Shown: positions 1-7,837 of the stretch, piece by piece
How positions within the stretch are numbered: position 1 is the first letter of the stretch
Layout: each line of letters begins with the position of its first letter
From: Parachlamydiales bacterium
Lineage (GTDB): Bacteria > Chlamydiota > Chlamydiia > Chlamydiales > Rhabdochlamydiaceae
NCBI GenBank assembly: GCA_020050965.1
Contig: JAGVJV010000286.1
Coordinates: 1-28,564, forward strand
DNA: 28,564 bases
Reading direction: 5' to 3'
Notes under the pieces: generated by a model
Database searches by the model: none
The model's input: only the letters and a program-made list of their open reading frames with translations
What the model was told of the DNA's origin: nothing
Translations under genes and position numbers: made by a program

Positions 1-2
1 CC

Positions 3-617
3 TAAATCCAGATCACACCAAATATTATAATCTAGCCCTACGAGGAACTGATAAGCAAACTTGTGGAAATTTTTATCAGTGGGAAGATTAAAAGAAGTCA
101 ATCTACCATGCTGGCTAGAATAACCTATCCCAGCGCCTAGAAATGGTTTCAAGCACCAGCAAGAAAATTCATAATTGAGATTAAATAAATAGGACATAGA
201 CCAAATATGACGATTTGAAAAAAGTTTCACTCCCCTATTATTAATGTAATCCACTGAATTATTGCGATAAGCTACTTCAAACTCAAAATCAAAACCATAG
301 CAAATTTCATAGCCTAAGATCCCCCCAACGGCATACCCCACATCTGTATGGACTTTGCACCTATGAACACTCTTGCAGGATGCCCAATTAGGACCTACTT
401 CAAAACCTGCATAAAGGTTGTCCCAAAAACACCATTGATCCCAGCAATCTTCAAAGCACCAAGTATCGCAAGGATTCTCACACGTTGCATTGCAATTCTC
501 TTTAGCAGGCTCCTCATTACACGGTTGTTCATTGTCAATTGTTGGTTCTGAGTAGAGAGGGGTGAATAGAAACTGCAATAAGAACATTGAACTCAGCGCA
601 CAAACATTTTTTTTCAT
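3..617 (-). CDS. Cys-rich outer-membrane-type protein, C-terminus cut off by window edge
   Basis: Open frame of 205 codons that runs off the left edge of the window, so the C-terminus is missing. The start is the ATG at 615-617, with AGGAGA about 6 bases upstream. Residues 1-23 form a Sec signal peptide (MKKN, hydrophobic stretch, then a likely cut after LYS). Residues 33-63 are unusually Cys-rich: C33, C42, C46, C50, C54, C58, C63. From about residue 66 onward, alternating aromatic and polar stretches (DNLYAGFEVGPNW, GYEICYGFDFEFEVAYRN, AYQFLVGLDYNIW) look like amphipathic beta strands of an outer-membrane barrel. Known: chlamydial envelopes rely on disulfide-linked Cys-rich proteins. Inference: an outer-membrane protein able to cross-link through its N-terminal cysteines. 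No family is recognised. It lies downstream of, and on the same strand as, the LysM gene, 66 bases away. Confidence 0.7.
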   Translation of the reverse strand, partial: MKKNVCALSSMFLLQFLFTPLYSEPTIDNEQPCNEEPAKENCNATCENPCDTWCFEDCWDQWCFWDNLYAGFEVGPNWASCKSVHRCKVHTDVGYAVGGILGYEICYGFDFEFEVAYRNNSVDYINNRGVKLFSNRHIWSMSYLFNLNYEFSCWCLKPFLGAGIGYSSQHGRLTSFNLPTDKNFHKFAYQFLVGLDYNIWCDLDL

Positions 618-683
618 AGGATATCTCCTATCTCGCATTGTGCAATTCAAATACTTTTAGTCACGTTTTTTTTTCGAAATCAT

Positions 684-1889
684 TTAAGGTATCAGCAGAG
701 TCTGACCGATCTTCAGTTTATCGCCAGCCATGCGGTTTTTATCCTTAATGGCCTGCACGCTCGTGTGGTGTTTATTCGCGATTTTCCACAGGCTATCCCC
801 TGATACAACTGTATAGGTTTTAGCCATGGGCTTTTTCGGGGTGGGTTCAATAACTGGAGCTTTGGCGATTATTTTGGGGATGGCCTTGAGCTCGATGAAG
901 CGCCGCTTGGCCAGCTCTAGGTCGAGAGCTTCGGGCACTTCTTCTGCAGCTTGATCGTAGAGAATCGCCGCCGCTTTCTTCCAGATTTCGTCGTTTCGGG
1001 GGCTAAGGAGCAGCTCTTTGAGGAAGGCTGGTGTGGTCTTGTCTCCGAGGAGATCGCAAAGGGCAAGCACTTGCTCATTGTCGAGGGCTTTGACGCAGTA
1101 TTCCTGATCGCCATCCATTAAAATTTTGGCCGCCAAGCGGGATTTTTGATTGACTAGTTCCAAGAGGAATTTTCGTCTAACATCGAGGCTAAAGTCAGGA
1201 AACTGGCGTAGGTGATTGGCGGTTGCATTTGTGGTGGCCCAATCGCCGCTGGCTAGTAGAGCGACGACATGCTCATTTTTTAGACCGATGCCGGTTTTAG
1301 AAAACAGAAGACTTAAGAAATGGAACTCGGGGCTCAGGTAAAACGCTTCCAGGAGTGAAGGGTCATAGGGAGGTCTGCTAGACTGAATCTGCAAAAATAG
1401 TCCTTGAGGAGTCAGCGGCCACCGCTCGGTCTTGGCGTACTGGACAATTGCTTCAAATTGGTAGTCGGCAAGGCCTGGGAAAACGGTCAGGGGGATCTGC
1501 TTCTCTTCTTGTGTAAAGGAGATCTCCCGCTTTTGGAGATTGGCTCCCCCAAGGGCCCGCTCGAGGTTAAAATGGCGAAAGGAAACTAGGCAAGAGAGGG
1601 CAAGATCGCGCTTCGTGAGGCCAGATTCTACGTGCTCATGACTTGCTAGCAGTCCGAGCAGATCTTGAAATGAGAGAGTGCTGAAACTGGCGATGATCTG
1701 CTGGAGTCCCAAGCTCTGAGAGGGCGTTGTTTTATCTAGCGACTCTAAAGAGTTGGTCGGATTGGACTCTCGGACGGCAAAATAGATGAATGTCGAGAGG
1801 AGCCCCACATTGAGTGTGGCGCTGATGATGAGAGCTTGCGTGAGGGTCTTTGCTTTTTTGACCCAAGGGTCTTGGTAGGTTCGTTCCAT
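684..1889 (-). CDS. Membrane-anchored protein with C-terminal LysM domain
   Basis: 401 residues. A single hydrophobic segment at about residues 17-38, preceded by a basic stretch (WVKKAK), suggests a signal anchor with the bulk of the protein in the periplasm. The middle (about 50-330) is helical and unrecognised, reminiscent of helical-repeat scaffolds. Residues about 357-401 are a clear LysM module: YTVVSGDSLWKIANKH, VQAIKDKNRM, LKIGQTLLIP. Known: LysM binds N-acetylglucosamine-containing glycans, usually peptidoglycan. Inference: an envelope protein binding the minimal chlamydial peptidoglycan at division. It is divergent from pheT, with 62 bases between the two starts. The ribosome site upstream of the ATG is weak. 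A gene in this position beside pheT is, from memory, also present in Chlamydia, but this was not verified. Confidence 0.8.
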   Translation of the reverse strand: MERTYQDPWVKKAKTLTQALIISATLNVGLLSTFIYFAVRESNPTNSLESLDKTTPSQSLGLQQIIASFSTLSFQDLLGLLASHEHVESGLTKRDLALSCLVSFRHFNLERALGGANLQKREISFTQEEKQIPLTVFPGLADYQFEAIVQYAKTERWPLTPQGLFLQIQSSRPPYDPSLLEAFYLSPEFHFLSLLFSKTGIGLKNEHVVALLASGDWATTNATANHLRQFPDFSLDVRRKFLLELVNQKSRLAAKILMDGDQEYCVKALDNEQVLALCDLLGDKTTPAFLKELLLSPRNDEIWKKAAAILYDQAAEEVPEALDLELAKRRFIELKAIPKIIAKAPVIEPTPKKPMAKTYTVVSGDSLWKIANKHHTSVQAIKDKNRMAGDKLKIGQTLLIP

Positions 1890-1893
1890 TTGC

Positions 1894-1923
1894 TTTACTT
1901 CTGTAGGATGAGTGTGCTATAAA
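1894..1923 (+). promoter_or_regulatory. Candidate sigma70-type promoter for pheT
   Basis: TTTACT (1894-1899), an 18-base spacer, then TATAAA (1918-1923), preceded by TGC as in an extended -10. Predicted transcription start is about 1930, about 22 bases before the pheT ATG. Found by eye only. Confidence 0.4.
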
Positions 1924-1951
1924 GATATAGCTTAAACAACAATTTTTGAAT

Positions 1952-3988
1952 ATGAAACTATCACTTGCCTGGCTAAAAGAATTTTTGGATCTAAACTCTT
2001 CCCCTGAGGAGATCGCTGAAGCGCTCACTTTGGCGGGGCTAGAGGCTGAAGGATTTGAAGAAAAAGAGGGAGATATTGTCTTCGAAATCGGTCTCACTCC
2101 CAATTTGGGCCACTGCATGAGTGTCATCGGGATCGCTCGGGAACTCTCGGCCATTTTGCAAATTCCACTGAGGCGCAAGGAAATCGTCTTTGAAGAGAGC
2201 AAGGAACCCATCGACATAGTGCTCAAAGTGGAAGACTCTGACAAATGCAAGCGGTATAGCTGCCGTTTAGTGAAAAATATCACAGTTGCCCCCTCGCCCG
2301 ATTGGCTGAAAAAAAAGCTAGAAAGATCTGGTCTGCGCAGCATCAACAATGTGGTCGATATTGGCAATCTGGTGATGCTCGAGTGCGGTCAGCCGCTCCA
2401 CATGTTCGATTATGACCGAATCGAGTGCAAATCGATTATTGTGAAAAGAGCGAAAGGGACTCTGCAAACCCTCGATGGACAAGAGCGTGAAATTCCTGAC
2501 GATGCGCTGATGATCTGCGATAAAAAGGGACCCTTGGCTTTTGCCGGAATCATGGGCGGCATGAGTTCTTCCGTAAACGAACAGACAATCAATGTGCTCA
2601 TCGAAGCTGCAGAATTCACACCACAAACGGTGCGCAAAACCTCCAAAAATCTAGGCCTACGCTCGGATAGCTCTCTCCGCTTTGAGCGAGGAATCGACCC
2701 GCTGGGCATAGGTACGGCTCTCGATTTAGCGGCGCAGCTGCTTGCATCTGTCGCAGGTGGAGAAATTTCCCGTGGGGTGAAGGAATTTGTAGAGCAGGAG
2801 CATGTCCCGACGATCCTTACTCTAAATACCGATCGGACCAATCAACTGCTCGGGACCCATCTCAGCATTCGAGAGATCGCCATACTGCTAGGACGTCTTG
2901 AAATTGAAGAGCTCTCTGAAACAGGCAATACTTTAAAAGTACAAGTACCCTCCTACCGCAATGATTTGCGCGCTGAAATTGACCTAGTCGAAGAAGTGGG
3001 CCGGATGTTTGGCTTTAACAATATTCCTCGCCCCATTCCCCGTCATGCATCCTCGACAATGTCGCATGCTCCCCTCTTTCAGTTTGAAGAAGAGATCCGC
3101 ACCCACTTGGTAGCTCAAGGGTTGCAAGAGTGTCTGACCTGCGATTTAATTAGCCCCAAATTGGCAGAAATTGCAGTAGAAAAAGCGCTGGACAGCTCGA
3201 TGCAAATTCACGTGCTCCACCCCGCTTCGATTGACCAGTCTATCCTCCGCACTTCCCTTCTTCCGGGTCTACTCCAAGTGGTCAAATTCAACCTTGATCG
3301 ACAAAACCTCAATATTGCTGCCTTCGAAGTGGGTCACATCCACTTTAAAGACAAAGAGGAGTATTTTGGCGAGTCAGAAGCTGCGATCATTTTGACAGGA
3401 AGCAGCGAACCTTACCATTTCGAAAGCAAACCAGAAAAAGTCGATTTCTTCTACTTGAAAGGGTATGTGGAGAATTTGCTTTCGTCGATCGGCATTGAAA
3501 ACGGCATTTTTGAGCCCTCTCATTTACAAAATTTCCATCCAGGCAGACAGGCCCGCGTCAATGTAGGAGATGTGAATGTAGGAGCGCTTGGCGAGGTCCA
3601 TCCAGAGCATTTGCGCACCTTAGGCATCGATCAAAGAGTCTACTACGCCGAATTGAATCTACACGATCTACTCCGTTTAAAACGGAAAGAACTTCACGCA
3701 GAGCCGATCGCCCAATTCCCCGGATCTGAGCGCGATTGGACAATTACACTGGATGAAAAAGTTCCCATAGGGAAAATTTTATCCGACATTCACTCTTTCC
3801 CATCTGCACTTTTGGAAAATGTCTTTCTTTTAGATCTTTACAAAAGTGATAAAATTGGGAAAGATAGAAAGAATGCGACGTTTCGCCTCCAATACCGCGA
3901 TCCGAAAAGAACGATCGAGTACCAGGAAGTAGAAGATGAACATCAGCGTCTTCTACAATATATAGCGGAAAAGTTGGCGATCGTGTAG
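1952..3988 (+). CDS. pheT: Phenylalanyl-tRNA synthetase beta subunit, short form without the B2 tRNA-binding domain
   Basis: 678 residues. Pairs with PheS to charge tRNA-Phe in the cytosol. The start is taken at the ATG at 1952, because MKLSLAWLKEFLDL aligns with the canonical PheT N-terminus; an in-frame TTG six bases earlier is less likely. Order seen: B1 (about 1-38, ending LTLAGLEAEGF), B3/B4 (LTPNLGHCMSVIGIAREL, LRSINNVVDIGNLVMLECGQPLH, AGIMGG, SLRFERGIDP), B5 (about 265-335, with VEEVGRMFGFNNIP), the catalytic-like B6/B7 region (about 340-580), and a C-terminal B8 anticodon-binding fold (FPGSERDWTITLDEKV to the end). Bacterial PheT is normally near 790 residues. Here GLEAEG runs almost directly into VFEIGLTPN, so the OB-fold EMAP-like B2 domain of about 110 residues is absent. 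The frame is intact, so the gene is probably functional. Confidence 0.96.
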   Translation: MKLSLAWLKEFLDLNSSPEEIAEALTLAGLEAEGFEEKEGDIVFEIGLTPNLGHCMSVIGIARELSAILQIPLRRKEIVFEESKEPIDIVLKVEDSDKCKRYSCRLVKNITVAPSPDWLKKKLERSGLRSINNVVDIGNLVMLECGQPLHMFDYDRIECKSIIVKRAKGTLQTLDGQEREIPDDALMICDKKGPLAFAGIMGGMSSSVNEQTINVLIEAAEFTPQTVRKTSKNLGLRSDSSLRFERGIDPLGIGTALDLAAQLLASVAGGEISRGVKEFVEQEHVPTILTLNTDRTNQLLGTHLSIREIAILLGRLEIEELSETGNTLKVQVPSYRNDLRAEIDLVEEVGRMFGFNNIPRPIPRHASSTMSHAPLFQFEEEIRTHLVAQGLQECLTCDLISPKLAEIAVEKALDSSMQIHVLHPASIDQSILRTSLLPGLLQVVKFNLDRQNLNIAAFEVGHIHFKDKEEYFGESEAAIILTGSSEPYHFESKPEKVDFFYLKGYVENLLSSIGIENGIFEPSHLQNFHPGRQARVNVGDVNVGALGEVHPEHLRTLGIDQRVYYAELNLHDLLRLKRKELHAEPIAQFPGSERDWTITLDEKVPIGKILSDIHSFPSALLENVFLLDLYKSDKIGKDRKNATFRLQYRDPKRTIEYQEVEDEHQRLLQYIAEKLAIV

Positions 3989-4021
3989 TCTAGAAAAAAG
4001 CGCAATTTTGAGGTCAATTTT

Positions 4022-5026
4022 ATGAATAAGTTTTTTGTATTTTCTATCCCAGTGGCTGTCGGTCTTGTTCTTGCAGGCTGCGGCGGTGATAATAGCAGCA
4101 ACCAGGTCATTTCCAAGCGTTATATCCACAAATATGGTTATGCCGTTTCCGATTCCGAATGGAGCATGAACAACTACCCCGGGCAAGTCATTACAACATT
4201 GCGGAATGGGGTCACGATCACTGCAACCTATGAAGATGGTCGCCTACATGGCCCAACCACTCATACACACCCACATAGTCAGACAGTTCAATATTATTAC
4301 CTCTATAATGCAGGTGATCTAAAAAAAGAAGTCATTTATGACAGCCTCGGCATGCCAATTCAAGAAAGATTGCAGCTCTCCCCCCACCGTCACTGCTTGA
4401 CAACTTGGTATGGAGATGGGACACCTAAGAGCATCGAAGATTATGCGGGCGAAGAGCTCATCGACGGCCAATACTTCTCCTTGAATAATGAACTCGAATC
4501 ACGAGTTGAAAGAGGAATCGGCCTCCGCACAATCCGAGATGTCAATGGACTACTTTTGGCAAAAGATGAAATCGATAAAGGATATATCATCCAAAAAGAT
4601 GAATTCTATGCCTCTGGCGCACCTCACAGCATTACCCATTACTTTTTGAATGCCAAGAATGGTGAAAGACGGGTCTTTACAGAAAACGGCGATCCTCTGG
4701 CAGTAGAAGAGTGGGTAGACGACGAGCAGCACGGCAAAGCCACCTACTTCAATAATGGCAAAAAACAGATCGATGTTTTCTTTGTCAATGGAGCTCGCCA
4801 CGGTGTTGAAACGCACTACATTGACGGAGAGCTAGTCGAACAAGAGATCCATTGGGTCCACGACAACCGACACGGACCGACCAAGTTTTATGTCGGCAAC
4901 GCAGTGGCAAAGACCGAATGGTACTACGGCGGCTCAAGCGTCTCTCAAAAACGTTTTGATGAGCTCCACCAGATGGATCAGATGATCACACAGGCAAGTG
5001 CACTGCCAGGCGAAAGCAACGTGAAG
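4022..5026 (+). CDS. Lipoprotein with YwqK/MORN-like repeats
   Basis: 335 residues, with the stop at 5027-5029. Residues 1-19 form a lipoprotein signal peptide with lipobox VLAGC, so the mature protein should begin at Cys19 and be anchored to a membrane. The rest consists of irregular repeats of the MORN_2/YwqK type, with Y.DG..HG-like units: TYEDGRLHGPT, WVDDEQHGKATYFNNGKKQ, FFVNGARHGVETHYIDGEL, WVHDNRHGPTKFY. Known: such repeats are common in Bacteroidetes and chlamydial proteins annotated 'toxin-antitoxin YwqK antitoxin', but that function is poorly supported. It follows pheT by 33 bases and may be co-transcribed with it. Only a weak GAGGT lies upstream of the ATG. A hypothetical gene also follows pheT in Chlamydia (CT476, from memory), which could be the orthologue. 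Role unknown. Confidence 0.82.
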
Positions 5027-5030
5027 TAAT

Positions 5031-5210
5031 CTATTCGATTGAAGGAGATTCCTTGATTAGGAACTCATGAGGGGAAGGTAGAGGATCTCCTGCTAAATGG
5101 GAAATATCCAACTCCTCCCCTTCCTTAACTCCCAACTCTAGGTCGGCTTCCTGATTTTGGCAGCCGACCAATAAAACAGCCATAATTAAAGAAAAATTCA
5201 TCTTCTTCAT
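5031..5210 (-). CDS. Small lipoprotein
   Basis: 59 residues if started at the ATG at 5208-5210 (MKKMNFSLIM). A longer frame back to 5246 would place 12 extra residues before the signal peptide and is less likely. The signal peptide ends in a lipobox, VLLVGC, so the mature protein begins CQNQEADLELG and is acidic, ending in SPSIE. No family is recognised. It converges with the YwqK-like lipoprotein gene, with one base between the two stop codons. The ribosome site is weak. Confidence 0.55.
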   Translation of the reverse strand: MKKMNFSLIMAVLLVGCQNQEADLELGVKEGEELDISHLAGDPLPSPHEFLIKESPSIE

Positions 5211-5302
5211 ATTGCTTATTCTAAGCGATTTGAAGATTTTTGCCATCTTTCCCTCTAGACTTTGCCCTTTTTTTGCTTATAAGGGGGGAAATGGACCTAT
5301 GA

Positions 5303-5485
5303 ATGGCAAAAGAGGATGAGCTGAACAGGCGTATTTCAGAACTAGAATCGATTAACGACCAGCTGTCAGCCGAATTGCGATATCTGGATGAGCTGCTGAA
5401 GGAAATTGGCTTCGAAGATGGGTTGATCACCCTTAAGGCCGCAGCCCTAGAACTTTTAGAGCAGGACCAAGGCGAGCAGGACTAA
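5303..5485 (+). CDS. Small coiled-coil protein
   Basis: 60 residues and strongly charged. A helical heptad-like pattern (LNRRISELESINDQLSAEL, YLDELLKEIGF) covers most of its length, so a short dimeric coiled coil is likely. An upstream ATG at 5291 is in frame but stops after three codons, which leaves 5303 as the start; a purine run (GGGGGGAAA) sits about 14 bases upstream, farther than usual. The stop overlaps the convergent Inc-like gene by 4 bases. No signal peptide or membrane segment. Function unknown. The clean coding character and coiled coil favour a real gene. Confidence 0.55.
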   Translation: MAKEDELNRRISELESINDQLSAELRYLDELLKEIGFEDGLITLKAAALELLEQDQGEQD

Positions 5486-6117
5486 TTCCAGAATGGGAAT
5501 TGCCAGCTTTTTTTGACATTTAGATTTTTCTTCAGTTGCTCATTTTCTTGCTTGAGCTTTTTATTCTCGGCTGTAAGTTCTTCTATATCAGCAAAATCTT
5601 GCCTGCGTATAACCGTTTGATCCCTATTGAGCATATCTAATCGCCCTATTTCACCTCCCAGATTCTTCGTCTCCTCTATTTTCTGATCCCGCTCATGTTT
5701 GAGCCTTTCAGGAAGAGATTCATAATATTCTGGGGCGAAATGGGTAAAAATGGGCTTGGGGAATAATATTCCAGCTACGATGAGAGTCGCCCCTAAGGAA
5801 ACAAACAGGAGGCTCCTTGCCAAATTCGTAAGATCCTGTGCAAAATCAACGAAGAATCCTAAAGGGCGAAATTGCACAATATTGAGCAAGATCTTAATTG
5901 GGGCCTGTAACAAATAGGAAAGGGCATTGATAGCCGAAAGAGCAACTGAGCCAGCAGCTAAGATAGCAGGAATCAGGTGCGCTACAAGAGGATTCTCGCT
6001 ACTGCTAAAGTCTTTGGCTTTGATCATCAGATAGCGCACATTGCGAGATTCCTCTGGGATCAAACTCGTCTGAATGAGATTGGGATTAGATTTTGCAGCT
6101 ACAGGCGCAAGTGTCAT
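5482..6117 (-). CDS. Inc-like membrane protein with C-terminal coiled coil
   Basis: 211 residues. Two adjacent long hydrophobic stretches, about residues 45-75 (LIPAILAAGSVALSAINALS) and 98-118 (LARSLLFVSLGATLIVAGIL), form a bilobed pattern. They are followed by a charged coiled coil from about 140 to 200 (IEELTAENKKLKQENEQLKK). Known: closely paired hydrophobic lobes with coiled coils are the hallmark of chlamydial inclusion membrane (Inc) proteins secreted by type III secretion. Here the spacing between lobes is larger than in classic Incs, so the call is tentative. The start ATG lies inside the end of trhO (32-base overlap), with AAGGAA 7 bases upstream, so translation may be coupled to trhO. 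Confidence 0.65.
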   Translation of the reverse strand: MTLAPVAAKSNPNLIQTSLIPEESRNVRYLMIKAKDFSSSENPLVAHLIPAILAAGSVALSAINALSYLLQAPIKILLNIVQFRPLGFFVDFAQDLTNLARSLLFVSLGATLIVAGILFPKPIFTHFAPEYYESLPERLKHERDQKIEETKNLGGEIGRLDMLNRDQTVIRRQDFADIEELTAENKKLKQENEQLKKNLNVKKSWQFPFWN

Positions 6118-7066
6118 GATTCATTCCTTTATTATCTGCATAGTTATACCACTTCCGGAAGGGCTTTGGCCGCTCCATTTTTTCAAAAGGGCGGACCCTC
6201 TGAGCTTGGCCGCACTCATCTGAGCAGCAACCCCGGCTCTTTTCCGCACAGTCTAGACACGATAGAAAAAGCTCATTGCAGTCCATATTGGCGCAGTTAT
6301 AGTAGGCATCGGTGGCAGCGCCGCAAGTGTGGCAATTGCTGATCAGCTCATGCTCATCATCTGAAAGGGGCACCGAAAGGCGGTCATCGAAGACAAAGAG
6401 CTTCCCCTTCCAGTGTTTATTGCCCATCTGATGGCCATAGTTGATTACCCCGCCATCGAGTTGATAGACCGCTTCAAATCCCTTTTCTTTGAGCAGCGCC
6501 GAATAGGTCTCGCAGCGGATCCCCCCGGTGCAGTACATCATCACCTTGGTCTTTTTAGGGTCCTTTTGCTCAGCCAGGGCTGCAGCATAAGCCGGGAATT
6601 CCCGATAGGTCTTCAATTTTGGCCGCTCTGCCCCTTCGAAATGACCGATCTCCGACTCGTAGTCATTGCGCACATCGATCAGCAGGGTATCTTCATCCTT
6701 CTCCTCGAGCATTTTGGCCCATTGTTCTGGGGAAACATGCTCTCCCCTATTCGATAAATCGGGGCTATAGTCCAAAGCTACGAGCTGCGGGCGGAATTTA
6801 ACCGTTACCCTAGGAAAGATATGTTCATGGTAAGGGTCGAGCTTCACATTGACGGCCGCGTACCTAGGATCGCTCTTGAGCCAGTCTAGGTAAATATAGG
6901 CATGCTCTTTTAAAAAACTCATTTGACCATTGATCCCATTATAGGCGATATAGGTCCTTGCCCGGGCATCCAAATCTTTCAAAAATTCATGATGTCTTTT
7001 GACCTCTAGATGGGGGTCTTCAAGCTCTGTATAGCAATAAAACGCTACTACCAAATATTTATCCAT
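6086..7066 (-). CDS. trhO: tRNA uridine(34) hydroxylase, rhodanese family (TrhO/YceA)
   Basis: 326 residues. Makes 5-hydroxyuridine at the wobble position of certain tRNAs in the cytosol. The start is taken at ATG 7064-7066 (MDKYLVVAFYCYTEL), which has GGAG 7 bases upstream; the longer frame adds 10 unlikely residues. Order: N-terminal acylphosphatase-like domain (about 1-95), a rhodanese domain (about 110-215) with DVRNDYESEIGHF and the active-site loop YCTGGIRCE, then a Cys-rich C-terminal tail (CHTCG, NCANMDC, CLDC, CCSDEC) that looks zinc-binding. This architecture matches the YceA/TrhO family. It is divergent from rpsD; the yceA-rpsD pairing is, as I recall, conserved in Chlamydia (CT627/CT626). 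Confidence 0.93.
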   Translation of the reverse strand: MDKYLVVAFYCYTELEDPHLEVKRHHEFLKDLDARARTYIAYNGINGQMSFLKEHAYIYLDWLKSDPRYAAVNVKLDPYHEHIFPRVTVKFRPQLVALDYSPDLSNRGEHVSPEQWAKMLEEKDEDTLLIDVRNDYESEIGHFEGAERPKLKTYREFPAYAAALAEQKDPKKTKVMMYCTGGIRCETYSALLKEKGFEAVYQLDGGVINYGHQMGNKHWKGKLFVFDDRLSVPLSDDEHELISNCHTCGAATDAYYNCANMDCNELFLSCLDCAEKSRGCCSDECGQAQRVRPFEKMERPKPFRKWYNYADNKGMNHDTCACSCKI

Positions 7067-7133
7067 AGCCACTCCAAAAATTTTTTTATAGAGCACAATG
7101 ATAACCTATTTTCACTATCGATTCAAGAGACTC

Positions 7134-7163
7134 TTGTGAAAAAAACCACTATTCAGATATGAT
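7134..7163 (+). promoter_or_regulatory. Candidate promoter for rpsD
   Basis: TTGTGA (7134-7139), an 18-base spacer, then TATGAT (7158-7163). The predicted start near 7170 leaves about a 30-base leader before the rpsD ATG. S4 is known to repress its own synthesis in some bacteria, but no S4-binding pseudoknot was identified here. Confidence 0.45.
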
Positions 7164-7200
7164 TACTGTCTATTGAACAACAATCTCAAGGAGTTTTTGA

Positions 7201-7818
7201 ATGGCTCGCTATACCGGCCCTAAAAATCGAATCGCTCGCCGTTTTGGAGTTAATATCTTCGGAAGAGCTCGCAATCCCCTTCTCCACAAGGCTAACCCAG
7301 CTGGAATGCATGGAGCTAAAAGGAAGAAAAAGTCTGACTACGGAGTTCAGCTCGAAGAACAGCAAAAACTAAGAGCCTCTTATGGTATGGTCAGCCGAAA
7401 AATCACTGTCCGCTACTACAAAGAAGCAGAGCGCTCAAAAACCCCAACACCTCTCGCCTTTATCCGCTTCCTTGAGTGCCGCTTAGACACCGTCGTCTAT
7501 CGCCTTAAATTGGCGCCAACGATTTTTGCCGCACAGCAAATGGTCTCTCATGGTCACATCCTCGTCGATGGAAAGAAAGTGGACATCCGCTCTTTCCAAG
7601 TAAAGCCCGGTATGATCGTCTCCATTAAGCCTAAGTCGCAAAATGTCCCGATTGTTAAACAATCGTTAGAGCAACCTCGCTCTGTTCCTGGGTACCTTTC
7701 CCAAGAGCCTGAGAAGTTTGCCGGCAGAATGGAAGTGCTCCCTGAACTCGATCAGGTCCCCTTTGTTCTCCCCGTGAACGTCCCTCTAATTTGCGAGTTC
7801 TTGGCCCACACAAGCTAA
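7201..7818 (+). CDS. rpsD: 30S ribosomal protein S4
   Basis: 205 residues. Primary rRNA-binding protein of the small subunit that nucleates assembly of the 16S 5' domain. Begins MARYTGPKNRIARRFG, with AAGGAG 8 bases upstream of the ATG. An N-terminal domain (about 1-90) contains the KSDYGVQLEEQQKLR stretch. The S4 RNA-binding domain (about 95-160) shows FLECRLDTVVYRLKLAPT and ARQ-like AQQMVSHGHILVDGKKVDI. The length and the missing N-terminal zinc-finger cysteines match chlamydial S4. It stands alone here rather than in the alpha operon, as in Chlamydia. Confidence 0.97.
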   Translation: MARYTGPKNRIARRFGVNIFGRARNPLLHKANPAGMHGAKRKKKSDYGVQLEEQQKLRASYGMVSRKITVRYYKEAERSKTPTPLAFIRFLECRLDTVVYRLKLAPTIFAAQQMVSHGHILVDGKKVDIRSFQVKPGMIVSIKPKSQNVPIVKQSLEQPRSVPGYLSQEPEKFAGRMEVLPELDQVPFVLPVNVPLICEFLAHTS

Positions 7819-7837
7819 GTCGTTAGGGAGTATGATA

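Noticed and set aside
348..551. Open frame of 67 codons on the plus strand
   Set aside because: Lies wholly inside the minus-strand Cys-rich outer-membrane gene, whose signal peptide, ribosome site and protein pattern are convincing.
1946..1951. In-frame TTG start for pheT two codons before the ATG
   Set aside because: The N-terminus MKLSLAWLKEF from the ATG at 1952 matches canonical PheT, and there is no better ribosome site for the TTG.
4022..5026. Antitoxin function for the YwqK/MORN-like lipoprotein
   Set aside because: The repeat type often carries that label, but no toxin gene is adjacent and the lipobox puts the protein in the envelope.
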